From assembly GCA_963205005.1 (NCBI GenBank), contig CAUJHW010000121.1:1-64000 (forward strand): DNA of 64,000 nucleotides, in the 5' to 3' direction. The notes below the pieces were generated by a model. That model was not told where the DNA came from, did not search any database, and saw nothing but the letters and a program-made list of their open reading frames with translations. Position 1 is the stretch's first letter. The number at the start of each line of letters is the position of its first letter. Below are positions 8,084-15,777 of the stretch, piece after piece. Source of the stretch: Pseudomonadota bacterium (GTDB taxonomy: Bacteria > Pseudomonadota > Alphaproteobacteria > Caulobacterales > Caulobacteraceae). The position numbers and the translations under genes are program-made.

Positions 8084-8709
8084 CGGTCGTCCAGGCGCTG
8101 CTGGCCTTCAGCGTGGCGGGCGCACTGCTGACGATCACTCCGGGGCTCGACACCGCCATCGTCCTGCGCACCGCCGCGGTCGAGGGACCCCGCCGCGCGG
8201 CCCTCGCGGCCCTGGGCGTGATCGCGGGCTGCCTTGTGTGGGGCGCGGCCGTCGCGCTTGGCCTCGGCGTGCTGCTGGCCGCCTCCAGCCTCGCCTTCAC
8301 GGTGCTGAAGTGGGCCGGCGCGGCCTATCTGGTCTGGCTGGGCCTCGGCCTGATCCTGAAGCCACGCAACCGGTTCGAGCTTGCCGCCCCGCCGGGCCCC
8401 GCCTCCAGCGGCGACTTCGCCTGGATGCGCCGGGGCTTCCTCACCAACCTGCTGAACCCCAAGGTTGGCGTGTTCTACGTCTCGTTCCTGCCCCAGTTCC
8501 TGCCGCAGGGCGTAGCCGCCGGGCCGTTCATCTTCGGGCTGGCCGCCCTTCACGGCCTGATGGGCCTCGTCTGGTTCGCCGCCCTGATCGCCGCGACACG
8601 CCCGATCGCCGGCGTGCTCCAGCGCGCCAGCGTCGTCCGCGGGCTGGACCGCCTCACCGGCGGCGTCTTCCTGGCCTTCGGCGTCCGGCTGGCGCTGGAA
8701 CGTCGCTAG
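8080..8709 (+). CDS. LysE/RhtB-family amino-acid exporter
   Basis: A 209-residue inner-membrane protein of the LysE family with the expected five to six hydrophobic segments. Motifs include the N-terminal [15 protein letters not shown] and the central [21 protein letters not shown]. Members export amino acids or related metabolites by proton exchange. The substrate is not deducible, although its coupling to hisI by ATGA is suggestive. Its 3' end overlaps the convergent phoD-like gene by four bases. Confidence 0.9.
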   Translation: MTVVQALLAFSVAGALLTITPGLDTAIVLRTAAVEGPRRAALAALGVIAGCLVWGAAVALGLGVLLAASSLAFTVLKWAGAAYLVWLGLGLILKPRNRFELAAPPGPASSGDFAWMRRGFLTNLLNPKVGVFYVSFLPQFLPQGVAAGPFIFGLAALHGLMGLVWFAALIAATRPIAGVLQRASVVRGLDRLTGGVFLAFGVRLALERR

Positions 8710-10361
8710 ACGGCCTTCGGCGCCGACAGCCCCCTGCCCTCCGGGGTCACCCTGAACGTCTTCACCGCGCGCGCCGTGAACGCCTTCTCGACGATGGTCG
8801 AGACCGCGATCATCTCGGCCTTGGCCTCGGTCCGCGACAGGGTCAGCAGGACAAAGCCCTTGGAGATCTGGTCGTTGAACAGCACCTCCGGATTGGCCTT
8901 GGCGACGACCGTTCCATAGTCGAGGCCCGGCGCGATCTCGCCGGCGCCGGGGCTTGTGATGCCCGTGGTGCCGAACTCGGCGGCGATCCGCTTGCCGGCG
9001 TTGTCGTGCAGGTCGTTGGCCCAGAACGAATGGCTGTCGCCCGACACCACGATCGGCCGGGCGCCCGCGCCGTCCAGCACCCGGTACAGCCGCTCGCGGT
9101 CGGCGGGATAGCCGTCCCACATGTCCAGCGTCGTCGGCACGCCCATGTCGGCGGCCCGCTCCATCTCCGGCAGCCGGTTCCGCAGGCCGGGCAGGATCGC
9201 GGCGTACTGCTCCGGCGGCAGCATGGCCTTGGGGCTGAACGGCTTCAGCCGCGCCATCACCACCTGGTTGCCCAGCACCTGCCAGGCGTGGCCGGCCTTC
9301 ACAGAGCCGGCGGCCTCGGCGCCGATCCAGGCCTCCTGTTGCGGACTCATCATCCGACGGGCGGGATCGTCGAGCAGCTTGCGGAACGCCGCGATGTCCG
9401 GCTTGCCGTCGACCATCTTCAGGTCGCGGGCGGTCACCACCTGGGCGTCGCGCGCCGTCAGCCGGGTCTCGACCATGATCAGCTTCGCAAGGTCGCCGAA
9501 GTCGAAGCTGCGCAGACCGGCCTCGGCCAGGCCCTTGCCCGGCGCCGGGTCACGGATCGGCTGCCACTCGAAATAGGCCTTCAGCGCCGCCGCCTTGCGC
9601 GTATCCCAGTCGCCTTCGGTGGCCGGCTGGTGGTTCTGGCCGCCGTGCATGTAGCTGTCGTTGCAGGTCTCGTGGTCGTCCCAGGTGACGATCCAGGGCG
9701 CCCGGGCGTGGGCGGCCTGGAGCTGAGGATCGGCCTTGTACTGGGCGTGGCGACGCCGGTAGTCGTCGAGGCTGATGCACTCGCGCGGCGGATCGTGAGG
9801 CCGTTCCCCGGCCACCGCCGAGTTCATGCCGTAGGAGCCCGGCCCGCCGTACTCGTAGATGTAGTCGCCCAGGTGCAGAACCACGTCGACCCGGGGCAGG
9901 TCGGCGATCGCCTGGTAGGCATTGAAATAGCCGTTGGGGAACAGGGTGCAGCTGGCCACCGCCATCACCACGTCGGTCGTCGGCCCCTTCGGCAGTGTCC
10001 GCGTGCGCCCGACCGGCGAGCTCACACCTTCAGCCTCGAAGCTGAAGGTGTAGGCGCGGCCTGCGTCCAGGCCGGTGACGTCGACCTTCGCGGTGTAGTC
10101 GCGCTCCGGACCGGTGACGCCGGTCCCACTCTTCGCCCCGCCGGCGCGGCGGTCGATCGGGTTCAGGCTCCAGCGATAGGAGACCTGGCCGCCCGGCTGG
10201 TCCGGGGTGATCCGGGTCCACAGCACCACCCGGTCCTGCAGCGGGTCGCCCGAGGCGACGCCGTGATTGAACCTTATCCCAAGCTTGGCCGTTTGAGCGG
10301 TCGCGGGGGTTGCGGCGCCCAGGCCCAGCAGGGCCAGGGCTTTGCGTCGATCGATCCTCAT
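8706..10361 (-). CDS. phoD: PhoD-like alkaline phosphatase, Tat-exported
   Basis: A 551-residue PhoD-family metallophosphatase/phosphodiesterase. The ATG at 10361 is chosen because GGGGAG stands about ten bases upstream and the product begins with a Tat signal (RIDRRKALALLGLGAATPATAQ). An N-terminal Fn3-like domain (HGVASGDPLQDRVVLWTR) is followed by the metal-site motifs VLHLGDYIYEYGG, VTWDDHETCND and VVSGDSHSFWAND. PhoD enzymes fold with Fe/Ca cofactors in the cytoplasm, are Tat-exported, and release phosphate from mono- and diesters. The gene is convergent with the LysE-type gene. No Pho box was identified. Confidence 0.93.
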   Translation of the reverse strand: MRIDRRKALALLGLGAATPATAQTAKLGIRFNHGVASGDPLQDRVVLWTRITPDQPGGQVSYRWSLNPIDRRAGGAKSGTGVTGPERDYTAKVDVTGLDAGRAYTFSFEAEGVSSPVGRTRTLPKGPTTDVVMAVASCTLFPNGYFNAYQAIADLPRVDVVLHLGDYIYEYGGPGSYGMNSAVAGERPHDPPRECISLDDYRRRHAQYKADPQLQAAHARAPWIVTWDDHETCNDSYMHGGQNHQPATEGDWDTRKAAALKAYFEWQPIRDPAPGKGLAEAGLRSFDFGDLAKLIMVETRLTARDAQVVTARDLKMVDGKPDIAAFRKLLDDPARRMMSPQQEAWIGAEAAGSVKAGHAWQVLGNQVVMARLKPFSPKAMLPPEQYAAILPGLRNRLPEMERAADMGVPTTLDMWDGYPADRERLYRVLDGAGARPIVVSGDSHSFWANDLHDNAGKRIAAEFGTTGITSPGAGEIAPGLDYGTVVAKANPEVLFNDQISKGFVLLTLSRTEAKAEMIAVSTIVEKAFTARAVKTFRVTPEGRGLSAPKAV

Positions 10362-10425
10362 GGTCTTTAGCTCCCCGCTGACGACACCACTATGCCGGTT
10401 CCATACCACAGGAGTACGACAGCCC

Positions 10426-10743
10426 ATGGCCAGCGAAACCCTCCACGTCGCCCGCGAAAAACTTTCCCGGAAGACCCTCGAGACGCACTACGCCATCACC
10501 TCGCTGATGGAGGAGTTCGAGGCCGTCGACTGGTATCGCCAGCGCGCCGACGACACCGAGGACGCCGAGTTGAAGGCGATCCTGCTGCACAACGCCCGCG
10601 AGGAACTGGAGCACGCCGCGATGATCCTCGAATGGCTGCGCCGCAACGACAAGGACGTCGGCGAACAGCTCAAGGAATACCTGTTCAAGGAAGGCTCGAT
10701 CACCGGCCACGAGGAAGGCGCCAGCGAGACGCATGGCCTCTGA
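10426..10743 (+). CDS. Encapsulated-ferritin-like (EncFtn) protein
   Basis: A 105-residue protein matching the encapsulin-associated ferritin family. Two helices carry the ferroxidase motifs: MEEFEAVDWYRQR (E30, E32, W36) and HNAREELEHAAMILEWLRRND (E60, H63), followed by LKEYLFKEGSIT. In EncFtn these residues form an iron-oxidising site between subunits, and the enzyme normally works inside an encapsulin shell. Here it ends EEGASETHGL, without the usual C-terminal shell-targeting peptide, and no encapsulin gene is in the window. The start at 10426 follows ACAGGAGT. Its last 11 bases overlap rluD. Likely role: cytoplasmic iron oxidation or buffering (inferred). Confidence 0.88.
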   Translation: MASETLHVAREKLSRKTLETHYAITSLMEEFEAVDWYRQRADDTEDAELKAILLHNAREELEHAAMILEWLRRNDKDVGEQLKEYLFKEGSITGHEEGASETHGL

Positions 10744-11716
10744 GCCCGAAGACGACGAAGGCGTCCTGACGCTCGCCCTGTCCGCGGACGAGGCCTACGG
10801 GCGGATCGACAAGCTGCTGGCGGCCCGGCTGCCGGACCTGTCGCGCGCCCGCATCCAGGCGCTGATCGGCGAGGGCCGCGTCAGCCGCGACGGGGCGCCG
10901 GTCACCGACGTCTCGGCCGCGGCGGTGGCCGGCGACTACCGGATCGCGATTCCGGCGCCGGTCTCGGCGATCCCCCTGCCCGAGGCCATCCCGCTGAGCG
11001 TGCTCTTCGAGGACGCCCACCTGATCGTCATCGACAAGCCGCCCGGCATCGCCATGCACCCGGCGCCGGGCAGCGAGACCGGGACCCTGGTCAACGCCCT
11101 GCTGCACCACTGCGGCGAAAGCCTGTCGGGCATCGGCGGCGTGGCCCGGCCGGGCATCGTCCACCGGATCGACAAGGAGACCTCGGGCGTGGTCGTGGTC
11201 GCCAAGACCGACGCCGCCCACCAGGGCCTCTCGGCCCTGTTCGCCGAGCACGACATCGAGCGGGTCTACATCGCCTTCACCCGCGGCGCGCCGCGCCCCG
11301 ACAAGGGGACCATCGAGGGCGCCATCGCCCGCTCCAGCCACGACCGCAAGAAGATGGCGATGGTGAAGTCCGGCGGCCGCCACGCCATCACCCACTACAA
11401 GGTCGTACGCACCTTCGGGCCGCAGGAGAAGCCGCTGGCGGCCCGCGTCTCGTGCCAGCTCGAGACCGGCCGCACCCACCAGATCCGCGTCCACCTGGCC
11501 TCCCGGGGCACACCCTGCCTGGGCGACCCGGTCTATGGCTCCGGCGCCCCCGCAGCCCCGGTCCGCGCGGCGCTGGAGGAAGCCGGCCTCGCCCGCCAGG
11601 CCCTGCACGCCGCCGTCCTCGGCTTCGTCCACCCGGTCACCGGCGAGCCCCTGCGCTTCGAAAGCCCCCTGCCGCCGGACATGGCCCGGCTGGAGACGCT
11701 GCTGGGGAAGCTCTAG
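10733..11716 (+). CDS. rluD: RluD-family 23S rRNA pseudouridine synthase
   Basis: A 327-residue RluA/RluD-type pseudouridine synthase. An N-terminal S4 RNA-binding region (YGRIDKLLAARLPDLSRARIQALIGEGRV) precedes the catalytic domain with GIVHRIDKETSG, whose Asp is the catalytic residue, plus RTHQIRVH and GDPVYG. RluD modifies helix 69 of 23S rRNA; the exact target is inferred from family. The ATG lies inside the end of the EncFtn-like gene (11-base overlap), so translation is probably coupled. The 3' end overlaps the convergent PhnB-like gene by four bases. Confidence 0.93.
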   Translation: MASEPEDDEGVLTLALSADEAYGRIDKLLAARLPDLSRARIQALIGEGRVSRDGAPVTDVSAAAVAGDYRIAIPAPVSAIPLPEAIPLSVLFEDAHLIVIDKPPGIAMHPAPGSETGTLVNALLHHCGESLSGIGGVARPGIVHRIDKETSGVVVVAKTDAAHQGLSALFAEHDIERVYIAFTRGAPRPDKGTIEGAIARSSHDRKKMAMVKSGGRHAITHYKVVRTFGPQEKPLAARVSCQLETGRTHQIRVHLASRGTPCLGDPVYGSGAPAAPVRAALEEAGLARQALHAAVLGFVHPVTGEPLRFESPLPPDMARLETLLGKL

Positions 11717-12189
11717 CCCGCCGCCGCGGCCTCCAGCGCCGCGATGTCCAGGCGGGTCATGCTCATCATCGCCCCGGTCATCCGCCCGGCGGCGGCCTTG
11801 TCGGCGCCCGACAGGATGCGGACCATCTGCACCGGAACCACCTGCCACGAGACCCCGAAGCGGTCCTTCAGCCAGCCGCACTGGCCTTCCGACCCGCCGC
11901 CGGCGATCAGGCCGTCCCAGTAGTGGTCCAGCTCGGCCTGGTCCTGCACCTCGATCTGGAACGAGACCGCCTCGTCGAAGGTGAACTGTGGCCCGCCGTT
12001 CAGGCCGGAGAAGGCGCGGCCGTCCAGCTCGAACTCGACGATCATCACCTCGCCCGCCCGGTCGCCCGGCAGCCCCTCTGGATACCGCCCGACGCTGACG
12101 AGCCGCGAGTTGGGAAACAGCGAGACATAGAGCTCGGCGGCGGCCTCCGCCTCGCGGTCGAACCAGAGGCAGTTGGTGATCTTCGGCAT
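11713..12189 (-). CDS. PhnB/3-demethylubiquinone methyltransferase-domain VOC protein
   Basis: A 158-residue protein of the VOC superfamily, PhnB-like branch ('3-demethylubiquinone-9 3-methyltransferase' domain, a misleading historical name). The ATG at 12189 is favoured by AGGAG six bases upstream. Family features: MPKITNCLWFDREAEAAAE, SLFPNS, GLNGGPQFTFDEAVSF and GWLKDRFGVSWQVVP. It also has a methionine-rich MTGAMMSMTRLD segment near the C-terminus. Function in this family is generally unknown. Confidence 0.88.
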   Translation of the reverse strand: MPKITNCLWFDREAEAAAELYVSLFPNSRLVSVGRYPEGLPGDRAGEVMIVEFELDGRAFSGLNGGPQFTFDEAVSFQIEVQDQAELDHYWDGLIAGGGSEGQCGWLKDRFGVSWQVVPVQMVRILSGADKAAAGRMTGAMMSMTRLDIAALEAAAAG

Positions 12190-12289
12190 GGAAACTCCTG
12201 GGCGCGACTCCTTTGGTCCCCCCAAGGACGAACGACCGCAAGCCCCTCCGACTCCGCAGCTTCGCTATCGACCGCCAGAGAATCCCTGC

Positions 12290-12318
12290 CTTGAAGGCGC
12301 CAAACTCGACGCCTAAAT
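12290..12318 (+). promoter_or_regulatory. Candidate heat-shock (sigma-32 type) promoter for rpoH
   Basis: CTTGAAG at 12290-12296 matches the sigma-32 -35 element and is followed, 14 bases on, by GCCTAAAT, a partial match to CCCCATnT. Autoregulation of rpoH from such a promoter is known in Caulobacter. The -10 match is weak, so this is tentative. Confidence 0.35.
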
Positions 12319-12470
12319 TTCCCACCTGAGTAGTCGGACATTCATGTCGTCAACCCGACGCTCTTCCGCAGGCGGAACCCCATACCTATCTAGGGATTGA
12401 TGGGGGCGGACGCTGAGGCGCGGAAGACGCGCGACGGCCTGAACGTCCCACGCGTAAGAGGGGATAGTCG

Positions 12471-13358
12471 ATGGCCGTGAATGCGCTCGCCGTGATGTCG
12501 CCGGAAGGCGGCCTCAGCCGTTACCTGACCGAGATCCGCAAGTTTCCGATGCTGGCGAAGGACGAGGAGTTCATGCTCGCCAAGCGCTGGGCCGAGCATG
12601 AGGATACCGCCGCCGCCCACCGGATGGTGACCAGCCACCTGCGCCTCGTGGCCAAGATCGCCATGGGCTATCGCGGCTACGGCCTGCCGATCGGGGAAGT
12701 GATCTCCGAGGGCAACGTCGGCCTGATGCAGGCGGTCAAGAAGTTCGACCCGGACAAGGGCTTCCGCCTGGCGACCTACGCCATGTGGTGGATCCGCGCC
12801 TCGATCCAGGAATACATCCTGCGGTCCTGGAGCCTGGTGAAGATGGGCACCACCGCCGCCCAGAAGAAGCTGTTCTTCAACCTGCGGAAGGCCAAGAGCG
12901 AGATCGCGGCCCTGCAGGAAGGCGACCTGCGTCCCGAACAGGTCTCGTCCATCGCCACCAAGCTGGGCGTGCTGGACGAGGAGGTCATCTCCATGAACCG
13001 GCGCCTGTCCGGCGGCGACGCATCGTTGAACTCGCCAATGCGCGCTGACAGCGAGAGCGAGTGGCAGGACTGGCTGGTCGACGACAAGACCCCCAGCCAG
13101 GAGACCGTGGTCGCCGACGCCCAGGAAAACAGCGTCCGCATGGAACTGCTGGAAGCGGCAATGACCGAGCTCACCGACCGCGAGCGCCACATCCTGACCG
13201 AGCGCCGGCTGAAGGACGAGCCCACCACACTGGAAGACCTCGCCGGCCAGTACGGCGTCAGCCGCGAGCGGGTCCGCCAGATCGAAGTCCGAGCCTTCGA
13301 GAAGCTGCAGAAGTCCATGCGCGCCGCGGCGCTGGAGAAGCACCTGATCGACGCCTAG
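12471..13358 (+). CDS. rpoH: RNA polymerase heat-shock sigma factor RpoH (sigma-32)
   Basis: A 295-residue sigma-70-family factor directing heat-shock transcription. Region 2 shows the HRMVTSHLRLVAKIAMGYRG helix, GNVGLMQAVKKFDPDKGFR and the -10 recognition helix FRLATYAMWWIRASIQEYILRS. The RpoH-specific box QKKLFFNLR follows. Region 4 carries TLEDLAGQYGVSRERVRQIE. The start has GAGGGGAT upstream. A strong intrinsic terminator follows at 13381-13414. Regulation by a heat-shock promoter of its own is plausible (12290-12318). Confidence 0.97.
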   Translation: MAVNALAVMSPEGGLSRYLTEIRKFPMLAKDEEFMLAKRWAEHEDTAAAHRMVTSHLRLVAKIAMGYRGYGLPIGEVISEGNVGLMQAVKKFDPDKGFRLATYAMWWIRASIQEYILRSWSLVKMGTTAAQKKLFFNLRKAKSEIAALQEGDLRPEQVSSIATKLGVLDEEVISMNRRLSGGDASLNSPMRADSESEWQDWLVDDKTPSQETVVADAQENSVRMELLEAAMTELTDRERHILTERRLKDEPTTLEDLAGQYGVSRERVRQIEVRAFEKLQKSMRAAALEKHLIDA

Positions 13359-13380
13359 GCGGCCAAACAAGTGTGAAGCG

Positions 13381-13414
13381 GGGCGGTCCGGGGAAACCCG
13401 GGCCGCCCTTTTTT
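13381..13414 (+). terminator. rpoH intrinsic terminator
   Basis: A 12-bp GC-rich stem (GGGCGGTCCGGG / CCCGGGCCGCCC, one G-T wobble) with a GAAA loop is followed by six T residues. The T-tract contains the TAA stop (13413-13415) of the convergent GMC oxidoreductase gene. Confidence 0.9.
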
Positions 13415-15062
13415 ATGGTCCGCGCAATCCCCGCCGGTCCGCCAGCACGAACCCCGCCCCCTGCTCGGCGATCATGATGGTGGGCGTGTTGGTGTTGCCC
13501 GAGGTGATGGTCGGCATCACCGAGGCGTCGATGACCCGCAGGCCCTCCAGCCCGATCACCCGCAGGCGTGCGTCCACCACCGCCATGGGGTCGGAGGGCA
13601 GGCCCATCTTCGCGGTGCCGACCGGATGGAAGATCGTCGTGCCGATGTCGCCGGCGGCGCGGGCCAGCGAGGCCTGATCGTCGCCCACCTGCGGACCGGG
13701 CAGGAACTCCTGCGGCGCGAAGCCCCTCAGCGCCGGTTGCCCCATCAGCCGCCGGGTGACGCGGATGGCGTCGGCGGCGACCCGCCGGTCCTCGTCGGTG
13801 GCCAGGTAGTTCGGATCGATCACCGGCGGGTCGGCGGGATCGGCCGAGCGCAGCCGGATCTCGCCGCGCGAGGTGGGGCGCAGGTTGCACGCCGCCACGG
13901 TCACCGCCGGGAACCGGTGCAACGGCTCGCCGAACCGGTCCAGCGACAGGGGCTGGACGTGGAACTGGATGTTGGCCCGCTCGTGCTCCGGCGAGGAGGT
14001 TGTGAACAGGCCCAGCTGCGAGGGCGCCATGGTCAGCGGGCCGCGCTGGAACAGGGCGTACTGGGCGCCCATCAGCGCCAGGCCGATGGGCGAATGATAG
14101 GTCTCGTTGAGCGTCTTCACGCCGCGGACCCGGTAGATCGCTCGCTGCTGCAGGTGGTCCTGCAGGTTGGCCCCCACGCCGGGCGCGTCATGGACCACCG
14201 CCACGCCGTGGGCTGCCAAGTGCGAGGCCGGGCCCACGCCCGACAGCTGCAGGATCCGGGTCGAGCCCACCGAGCCGGCCGACAGGATCACCTCGCCCCG
14301 CGCCCTGGCCTCCATCGTCCGGCCCCCCTGCCGGTAGCGCACGCCCACCGCGCGCCGGCCCTCGAACAGCACGCGCTCGACCAGCACGCCGGTCTCCAGC
14401 CTCAGGTTCGGCCGCTTCAGGGCGGGCTTCAGGAAGGCCCGCGCCGCCGACCACCGCAGGCCACGCTTCTGGTTCACGTGGAATAGGCCGACGCCGGTGT
14501 TGTCGCCGGTGTTGAAGTCCTCGGTGGCCGGTACGCCCATCTCCACCGCCGCCCGGGCGACCGCCTCCAGAACCGCCCAGCGCACGCGCGGCTGTTCCAC
14601 CCGCCACTCGCCGCCTGCGCCATGATGCTCTGTGTCGCCCAGGAAGTGACCGTCCAGACGCCGGAACACCGGCCGCACGTCGTCCCAGCCCCAGCCGGTC
14701 AGGCCCAGCTGGCGCCAGTGATCGTAGTCGGCGGCCTGGCCGCGCATGGAGATCATCGCGTTGATCGCCGAGGATCCGCCGATCACCTTGCCGCGCGGAT
14801 ACTTCAGCGCCCGGCCGTTCAGCCCGGCCTGGGGCTCGGTCTCGTACAGCCAGTCCGAGCGAGGATTGCCGATGGCGAACAGGTAACCGACCGGGATGTG
14901 GAACCAGACCCAGTTGTCCTGGCCGCCAGCCTCCAGCACCAGCACGCGGTTCTTCGGATCGGCCGACAGCCGGTTGGCCACGACGCAGCCGGCCGAGCCC
15001 GCGCCGACCACGATGTCGTCGAACTCGCCGTCCTGGGAGACGGGGGTCTGCGCCACGCTCAA
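13413..15062 (-). CDS. GMC-family flavin oxidoreductase (choline dehydrogenase-like)
   Basis: A 549-residue glucose-methanol-choline oxidoreductase. The FAD-binding motif is seen in IVVGAGSAGCVVANRLS with the acidic end VLVLEAGG. GMC signature 1 is YPRGKVIGGSSAINAM and signature 2 lies in GEVILSAGSVGSTRILQLSGVG. The C-terminal catalytic region holds FHPVGTAKMG and SGNTNTPTIMIAEQGA. Relatives oxidise alcohols such as choline or polyethylene glycol; the substrate here is unknown. Its ATG overlaps the stop of the upstream TetR gene (ATGA), so regulator and enzyme form one operon. Confidence 0.93.
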   Translation of the reverse strand: MSVAQTPVSQDGEFDDIVVGAGSAGCVVANRLSADPKNRVLVLEAGGQDNWVWFHIPVGYLFAIGNPRSDWLYETEPQAGLNGRALKYPRGKVIGGSSAINAMISMRGQAADYDHWRQLGLTGWGWDDVRPVFRRLDGHFLGDTEHHGAGGEWRVEQPRVRWAVLEAVARAAVEMGVPATEDFNTGDNTGVGLFHVNQKRGLRWSAARAFLKPALKRPNLRLETGVLVERVLFEGRRAVGVRYRQGGRTMEARARGEVILSAGSVGSTRILQLSGVGPASHLAAHGVAVVHDAPGVGANLQDHLQQRAIYRVRGVKTLNETYHSPIGLALMGAQYALFQRGPLTMAPSQLGLFTTSSPEHERANIQFHVQPLSLDRFGEPLHRFPAVTVAACNLRPTSRGEIRLRSADPADPPVIDPNYLATDEDRRVAADAIRVTRRLMGQPALRGFAPQEFLPGPQVGDDQASLARAAGDIGTTIFHPVGTAKMGLPSDPMAVVDARLRVIGLEGLRVIDASVMPTITSGNTNTPTIMIAEQGAGFVLADRRGLRGP

Positions 15063-15685
15063 CGCGCCATCGCCATGTCGGCCAGCATGCGCACGTGTCT
15101 GTCGATCAGCTGTTCGCGGTCGGTCCAGGGGAAGCCCGGGCGGGCGATCAGCAGCGAGACCAGGCCGTGCATCCCGGCCCAGATCGACTGGGCCAGCCCG
15201 TCGGGATCACGCCCGCCGTCCGGGTGGCGCGCCTGGAGCTCGGCGATCATGTGTCGAAGGATGCCGAAGGCGGCATGGCCGGAGGCCGAGACATCCGGAT
15301 GCTCCGGCATGTCCTGTCCGTGCTGGCCCTCGAACATGAAGGCGACCCGGTAGGCGTCCGGGTTCTCCAGTCCGAAGTCCACATAGATCCGCAGGGCGAC
15401 GGCCACGTCGTCCGGGGATTCCGGATCTCGGGCGCCCGTCCGCAGCCGCCCTTCCAGCTCGCGGAACGCCCGGACATGCAGCTCGGTCGCGATCTCGTCC
15501 TTTGAGGCGAAGTAGGCGTAGAGCGTCGGCTGCGAGACGCCCACGGCCTGGGCGATCTGTCGGGTGGAGACTCCGTAGAGCCCGTACTGGCCGAACAGGC
15601 GCAGGGCCGCGGCGAGAATCTCCTCGCGGCGTTCGGGGCCGGCGCCCTTGGCCTTGCGCGGCGATCTTCGAGACGGCTCGGGCAT
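15059..15685 (-). CDS. TetR/AcrR-family transcriptional regulator
   Basis: 208 residues. The N-terminal HTH is clear: REEILAAALRLFGQYGLYGVSTRQIAQAVGVSQPTLYAYFASKDEI. The ligand-binding C-terminal part is a generic TetR type (WAGMHGLVSLLIARPGFPW). It is divergent from an RND efflux operon (first gene at 15778), with heptamer-repeat operator candidates in the 92-base gap, and co-operonic with the GMC oxidoreductase. Most likely it represses both directions and responds to a small hydrophobic molecule (inferred). Confidence 0.93.
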   Translation of the reverse strand: MPEPSRRSPRKAKGAGPERREEILAAALRLFGQYGLYGVSTRQIAQAVGVSQPTLYAYFASKDEIATELHVRAFRELEGRLRTGARDPESPDDVAVALRIYVDFGLENPDAYRVAFMFEGQHGQDMPEHPDVSASGHAAFGILRHMIAELQARHPDGGRDPDGLAQSIWAGMHGLVSLLIARPGFPWTDREQLIDRHVRMLADMAMAR

Positions 15686-15713
15686 CGGAACCGTGTTCCA
15701 GTTTTGCGTCGCC

Positions 15714-15760
15714 TTGACAATTCGGCGCGATCATCGATCACTGATCACTTATCACTGATC
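15714..15760. promoter_or_regulatory. TetR/RND intergenic promoter and heptamer-repeat operator
   Basis: TTGACA at 15714-15719 could serve as -35 for the RND operon. Downstream is a run of 7-base units related to GATCACT: GATCATC, GATCACT, GATCACT, TATCACT, then GATCGG (from 15729). This gives odd palindromes GATCA-C-TGATC at 15736-15746 and TATCA-C-TGATC at 15750-15760. It ends 18 bases before the GTG of the membrane-fusion gene, so a bound repressor would block initiation. Confidence 0.55.
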
Positions 15761-15777
15761 GGAAACCCAGGGCAGCC

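Noticed and set aside
10700..12325. 541-codon minus-strand frame across rluD and the PhnB-like gene
   Set aside because: It overlaps two genes with diagnostic motifs and has no recognisable domain of its own.
12378..12390. CCCCATACCTATC as an alternative sigma-32 -10 for rpoH
   Set aside because: No CTTG-type -35 at a suitable distance upstream; the 12290-12318 pair has correct spacing.
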